20,039 bases of DNA from Botryllus schlosseri (Eukaryota > Chordata > Ascidiacea > Stolidobranchia > Styelidae). Both the position numbers and the translations under genes were made by a program. Location: assembly GCA_000444245.1 (NCBI GenBank), contig ATSW01003055.1, positions 1 to 20,039 of the forward strand, read 5' to 3'. Below, piece after piece: positions 16,707-20,039 of this stretch. Within the stretch, counting starts at the first letter, position 1; each line of letters begins with the position of its first letter. The notes under the pieces were generated by a model. The model was given only the letters and a program-made list of their open reading frames with translations. It had not been told where the DNA came from and did no database searches.

Positions 16707-18232
16707 TAGGGTTGTTCAGAATTGACCGACTTTTAAAAAGTCATCGTTTTCAGTCCGTTCCCCATGCCTTATGCCTTAAAAACATGTTCTAGCTATATTT
16801 TTCTGTAACTCATCCCTTGCATTCGTGTGCATGTTGAGCTGGAAGAAAATCGGCTGAAAATGGGGGATTCACCTAAAATTTATGTGCCGCGATTTTACCT
16901 ACCTACTAAAACGCCATATATGTCAGCGTTTAAGCAGCTGTTGTGATTTGGGTGATGCAAAACCTCAATGTTGATATTTTTTGACTTCAGGATACCATTT
17001 TCATATTGCTCACTGCCTTGGAAATTCTCCAACTTACCTAAAAGTTAGCATAATTATGCACGAATTATCACGTAATAGAATATAACTGTAAATGCACCAT
17101 CCATTTGTACACCGACATAGTAAATATCTTATTATTCACTGAAACGTAAGAACATAACGGGAAATGCATAACGAAACGAAACAACTCAACAAAGAAATGG
17201 ATTAATTTGACAAAAATCCAACACCAATGAAGTGTAGAATGGGTAGATTTTTCAAAGAATTGAAAACTTTGCCGGAGATCTCTCATGGCTTTTAAGAGAC
17301 TGGCTTGTGTTTTCTGTCGTCAGAGCGTGGTCGGTATTTAATTTCATCATGTGCGCTGCTGTGTCGTTAAGTTCTTGACCCACTATTCAGGAATTCCCAA
17401 GCACTCATGAAACGCGGATCACTATGCCATTCTGACTCTGGAAGACTCGGCGTGATGGTATTCCACGGCTATAACATCAATATGAATCACGATTCTGTCC
17501 CAATCAAATACCCAATTAAAAACATGACATATGTCGCTATCATTGAATAGGTTTTCAGGAGCTTTCAGGGTCACAAATGTAGATGAATGATCAGATAATA
17601 TCGTAATCCATGCTATGTGCCAGACGACGGAAAACAGCAAGCCTGTCTCTGACAAGCCGTGGAAGATCTCCGGCAAAGAGTTCAAAATATCCATCAATCT
17701 GTTGGTATCGGATTTTGTCAAGTTGATCCATTCCATTGTTATGTTGTTTCACTTGACTATCCATTTCCCATTTAATGTTCTTACGTTTCATCAATAATAA
17801 TATATTTACAATGTCGCTGGGAGATTGGATGGTGCATTTACAGTTGTATTCTTTTACACGGTGAATCATCGTGCGAAATGATGCTTAGTTCCAGGTAAGT
17901 TTTAGGATTTCCAAGGCAGTGTGCTATATGAAAATGGTGTCCTGAGCTCAACAAGATATCTACAGTGAGATTTTGGATCATCGCAAACCACAACAGCTGC
18001 TTAAAACCTGACATATCTGGTATATTTGTAGAATAAGTAAAATCGCGGCACCAAAATCATAGGGGAATCCCCTATTTTCAGCTGATTTTTTTCAGCTCAA
18101 CATGCACAGCACACGGATACAAGGGATGAGTTACAGAGAACAGTAGCCAGAATATGTTTTTAAGGCATAAAGCATGAGAAACGGACTGAAAACCATGACT
18201 TTTTTAAAGTCGGTCAATTTTGAACAACCCTA
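16707..18232. mobile_element. Fold-back hAT: two 3' ends joined head to head
   Basis: The ends TAGGGTTGTTCAGAATTGAC and GTCAATTTTGAACAACCCTA pair, and ATGCTCGT lies directly outside both (16699-16706 and 18233-18240), a perfect 8-bp target duplication. Inverted similarity continues far beyond a normal terminal repeat, through AACTCATCCCTTG, GGGGATTC, AACTGTAAATGCACCATCCA, and into the decayed ORF block. Both arms of about 550-700 bp match the 3' half of the element at 1-806. The left arm extends further, to about 17600. So the element is a dimer-like or fold-back derivative lacking a normal 5' half. Confidence 0.85.
17240..17720. pseudogene. Two opposed remnants of the transposon ORF
   Basis: The minus strand near 17290-17445 reads SLPESEWHSDPRFMSAWEFL with breaks, followed by a decayed A-x-L-L-K-A region. 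The plus strand near 17625-17720 reads DDGKQQACL, a stop, then QAVEDLRQRVQ. Both correspond to the ORF block at 2-268 (SLPVSEWHTD and SLLQAVEDN). Their opposed orientation is the coding-level trace of the head-to-head joining. The longer chance frame at 17422-17736 (minus) partly overlaps and is not taken as real. Confidence 0.5.
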
Positions 18233-18462
18233 ATGCTCGTTTAGTGTTGATTTTCTATGCTCCCAGCGCCATGCATAGATTGTTCCGCATTGAAATGCAA
18301 TAAATTTCTACCAACGATGTTATAATGACGGGGAAAATTGTGATATATGTAAAAGGTTCACAGTGCAGAACCTACCAAAGTTCGTTTGTGAACGTGAACC
18401 TCTAAATTTCCGAGGTTCACACACAGAACGCGAACGTGAACATCACGTTCACACCATCCCTA

Positions 18463-18560
18463 CTAGATAGCTTGTTGGTGGAGCGTCCAGTTTGATTGTT
18501 AGGTTGTGGTATCAATCCTCGATAGGAATGGAGCAAGGACTTGGTGGTAGGACTCATAGG
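18463..18560 (+). repeat. tRNA-like SINE head, split by the hAT
   Basis: GATAGCTTGTTGGTGGAGCG is a box A and GTTGTGGTATCAATCCTCG a box B at tRNA-like spacing. The bases before the hAT (CCCGTAGACTAGATAG, 15927-15942) complete the 5' part, so the hAT inserted in the SINE's box A region and duplicated CTAGATAG. The downstream body (to about 18870) partly matches 13980-14190. Confidence 0.5.
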
Positions 18561-18979
18561 TACCGCGTCCTCGCTGGGCGCCCAGCCGCCCACTCGGGAT
18601 TCCGTGGGGAGGTAAAGCGGTGTAGTGACGCGATTAACTTTTTGCTATTTGGAATCTTCATCCTCCATGCACCCGGAGTGCACAGACTAGAATGAATTTC
18701 CTATCTTACCGCCGGAAGTTCACGATCACCCCTTATATACACCAGCAGTAGTTTTATGACAACGCGTGTGGAAGAGGTTTTGTACCGCGAAATCCCACGG
18801 TTCCACAGACCATAGTCTTTATACAATGCACCGCCGTTCAATTTCCGTGATTTAATCGAATTCATCCTTCACTCGAATGCATGTAGCTGTATGGACTATT
18901 TTCTTCTTTCTTGTTCAAGGTTTTTTTTATAAGGGACGCGGATGGTCAGGCGGACAGTTGTATCACTGCCCAGAGTAGG
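18561..18979. other. SINE body or intron; no gene recognised
   Basis: GC-richer sequence around 18570-18600 (CGCTGGGCGCCCAGC hairpin) is followed by a block related to 13980-14190. The open frame at 18492-18695 crosses the SINE head and is not taken as a gene. Confidence 0.4.
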
Positions 18980-19344
18980 ACCTGCTGCGACGGACCCTGG
19001 TCCACTAAGCATTGTCTGTATATAGTTAACCCTCATGTAGGCCTACTTAGTACTAAGGACATAATGCTTACGTTGTTAAAATCGTACCAAGTGTTGCACA
19101 TCGCACCAGAATTTGGTAACCTGGTATTACTTGCACATTACAGAAGATTCCGGATATTGTTAATTAAATGATTTCATCGCTATTATCAGCTTATTTTCTC
19201 TTGTTCGGGAGACTCATTTAACGCAATCCTCAGCAGACATGTCCGAAATGTCTTTGTATTGAGTAATTATGTGGATTGAAACTTGATTAAGAACGCTAAT
19301 TAAGTAATGGCACAGGTGAAGATATAATAGGTACAGTCCATCCT
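18980..19344 (+). repeat. Segmental duplication upstream of a last exon, copy 2 (matches 8242-8640)
   Basis: The block is near-identical to 8242-8640, lacking about 34 bases present there at 8593-8626. It ends at GTACAGTCCATCCT, where the first copy continues to a splice acceptor 30 bases on. Here a hAT end follows at 19346 instead. The corresponding last exon is therefore displaced beyond the window or lost. Confidence 0.85.
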
Positions 19345-19345
19345 C

Positions 19346-19500
19346 CAGACATGGGGTGATTACTTCATCAATGTAATCGATTGCGATTACGATTACTTCT
19401 GAATCACGCGATTACGATTGCGATTACAGCAAAATCAGGAAGTAATCGATTACGATTACGATTACATTGAAAAAGTAATCAGGATTACTCACGATTCCAT
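19346..19500. mobile_element. hAT left end with GATTACGATTAC subterminal repeats
   Basis: It starts CAGACATGGGGTGATTACTT exactly where similarity to 8640 stops. It then carries many TAATCGATTACGATTAC units in both orientations. CAG-type ends with ATTAC repeats fit a hAT. The right end and target duplication were not found; the stretch to 19754 has no recognised gene. Confidence 0.6.
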
Positions 19501-19754
19501 TTATTTTGCTTCTTAGACCAATCTTAGAAGATATTTGTACGACAATATGAGGATTGTGACAGAAGGCCTAAAATTTGATAACAGCTTTTTTTTATAGATG
19601 GTACGTCATTTTCTTGTTACGTCATAATGGCTCCATTGTCCAATTTAGGGGATGAATTATCGCATTCACCGATTCGCATTCTTGTCACGTCTGTTACTGC
19701 CGCACCCCAAACTCCCCAATCGAGTGGGCAACGAGCTCGACGGGGACTAAAAAG
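19501..19754. other. No gene recognised; probably hAT interior
   Basis: A poly-T run and two ACGTCAT motifs (near 19604 and 19618) are present, but no frame or repeat boundary is supported. Confidence 0.35.
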
Positions 19755-19917
19755 CACAGATGGTGCGAACCCCTGAAAGGTTCTGATTCGTGTGAACGCG
19801 AACCTTTTTGAAAGGTTCTGTGTAGACGCGTCCCTGAACCTTATGACGTCACGTGTCGTTATATTGGTAATTCCAACTCTACATATCAGTGAAGCGATAT
19901 ATAAATGTACTGTACGT
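19755..19917 (+). mobile_element. Third copy of the GTGAACGCGAACC hAT, left end
   Basis: GATGGTGCGAACCCCTGAAAGG and TTCGTGTGAACGCGAACC match the left ends at 1459 and 15943, including the ATGACGTCACGTG palindrome region (19843-19862). The first bases (CACAGATGG instead of TAGGGATGG) are changed. It is interrupted by another element at 19918. It is more diverged than the other two and sits at a different place. Confidence 0.7.
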
Positions 19918-20039
19918 CAGAGTTGGATCAATTGTAATTTGCAATTGTAATTGAATGTTATAATTACATTTTTCAATGTAACTGTAATTTAATTGTAATT
20001 GAAGCATTTTTATTTTGTGTAATTGTAATTGTAATTGTA
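19918..20039. mobile_element. hAT-like left end with AATTGTAATTG repeats, cut by window end
   Basis: CAGAGTTGGATCAATTGTAA begins a stretch of repeated AATTGTAATTG units running to the window end. CAGAG plus subterminal repeats is a typical hAT start. Similarity of the host element at 19755 stops just here. The other end is outside the window. Confidence 0.55.

Larger units (their letters stand above)
15943..18462. mobile_element. hAT transposon (TAGGGATGGTGTGAAC family), complete ends, 2.5 kb
   Basis: The left end TAGGGATGGTGTGATC and right end GTTCACACCATCCCTA form an inverted repeat. CTAGATAG flanks it exactly on both sides (15935-15942 and 18463-18470), a perfect 8-bp hAT target duplication. 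Subterminal repeats of GTGAACGCGAACCT occur at both ends. About 1.5 kb of its length is a second hAT (16707-18232). The remaining interior (16086-16706) shows no transposase. The site is inside the head of a tRNA-like SINE. Confidence 0.9.

Noticed and set aside
17422-17869. Minus-strand frames of 104 and 92 codons in the fold-back hAT
   Set aside because: They cross the junction of the two arms and do not follow the frame conserved with the element at 1-806.

Overview
The window looks like nuclear DNA from an animal, most likely a marine invertebrate. It is AT-rich and intron-rich, with short exons bounded by AG/GTAGGT splice signals. It is packed with cut-and-paste hAT transposons, and it holds one CR1/L2-like LINE and two tRNA-headed SINE-like repeats. 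An ascidian or similar invertebrate deuterostome is a guess from general style; no sequence here fixes the species. There are no bacterial operons, CRISPR arrays or rRNA, and I recognise no retrovirus-like element.

The host content is a tandem gene family on the plus strand. Each unit has a 91-nt exon with the first five cysteines of an LDL-receptor class A (LDLa) repeat (1044-1134, 13304-13394, 15522-15612). The matching last exon supplies the end of the repeat (SDGSDE or SDESDE) and a cysteine-containing tail that I do not recognise (8674-8998, 15177-15412, and a tail remnant at 906-928). Splice phases fit exactly, giving C-S-D-x-S-D-E across the junction. No first exon or signal peptide is visible, so every gene here is partial. 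A larger duplication ties the units together: 906-1605 matches 15391-16085, and 8242-8640 matches 18980-19344. A second duplicated segment (12926-13060 and 14799-15064) may be another exon or a conserved intron piece.

Region by region: 1-905 holds hAT remnants that broke an older last exon. 906-1134 holds the end of that exon, a short spacer and LDLa exon 1. 1135-8673 would be one intron, expanded by nested hATs: transposase remnant, then 3019-6226, then 4325-5658, then 5019-5545, followed by a rearranged hAT at 6838-7740. 8674-8998 is the best last exon. 9200-11790 is a decayed LINE cut short by a hAT (11791-12925). 12926-15412 is a second, more diverged gene unit with a SINE in its intron. 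15522-18979 is a third unit, with a hAT (15943-18462) inserted in a SINE head and a fold-back hAT (16707-18232) inside that. 18980-20039 repeats the sequence upstream of the last exon and then runs into three further hAT ends, so that unit's last exon is displaced or lost beyond the window.

My main candidate for something undescribed is the LDLa-plus-tail gene family. The most unusual DNA structures are the hAT nest, the fold-back hAT, the LINE/hAT/host junction and a 77-bp-arm hairpin. All alignments were made by eye, and no database was searched.
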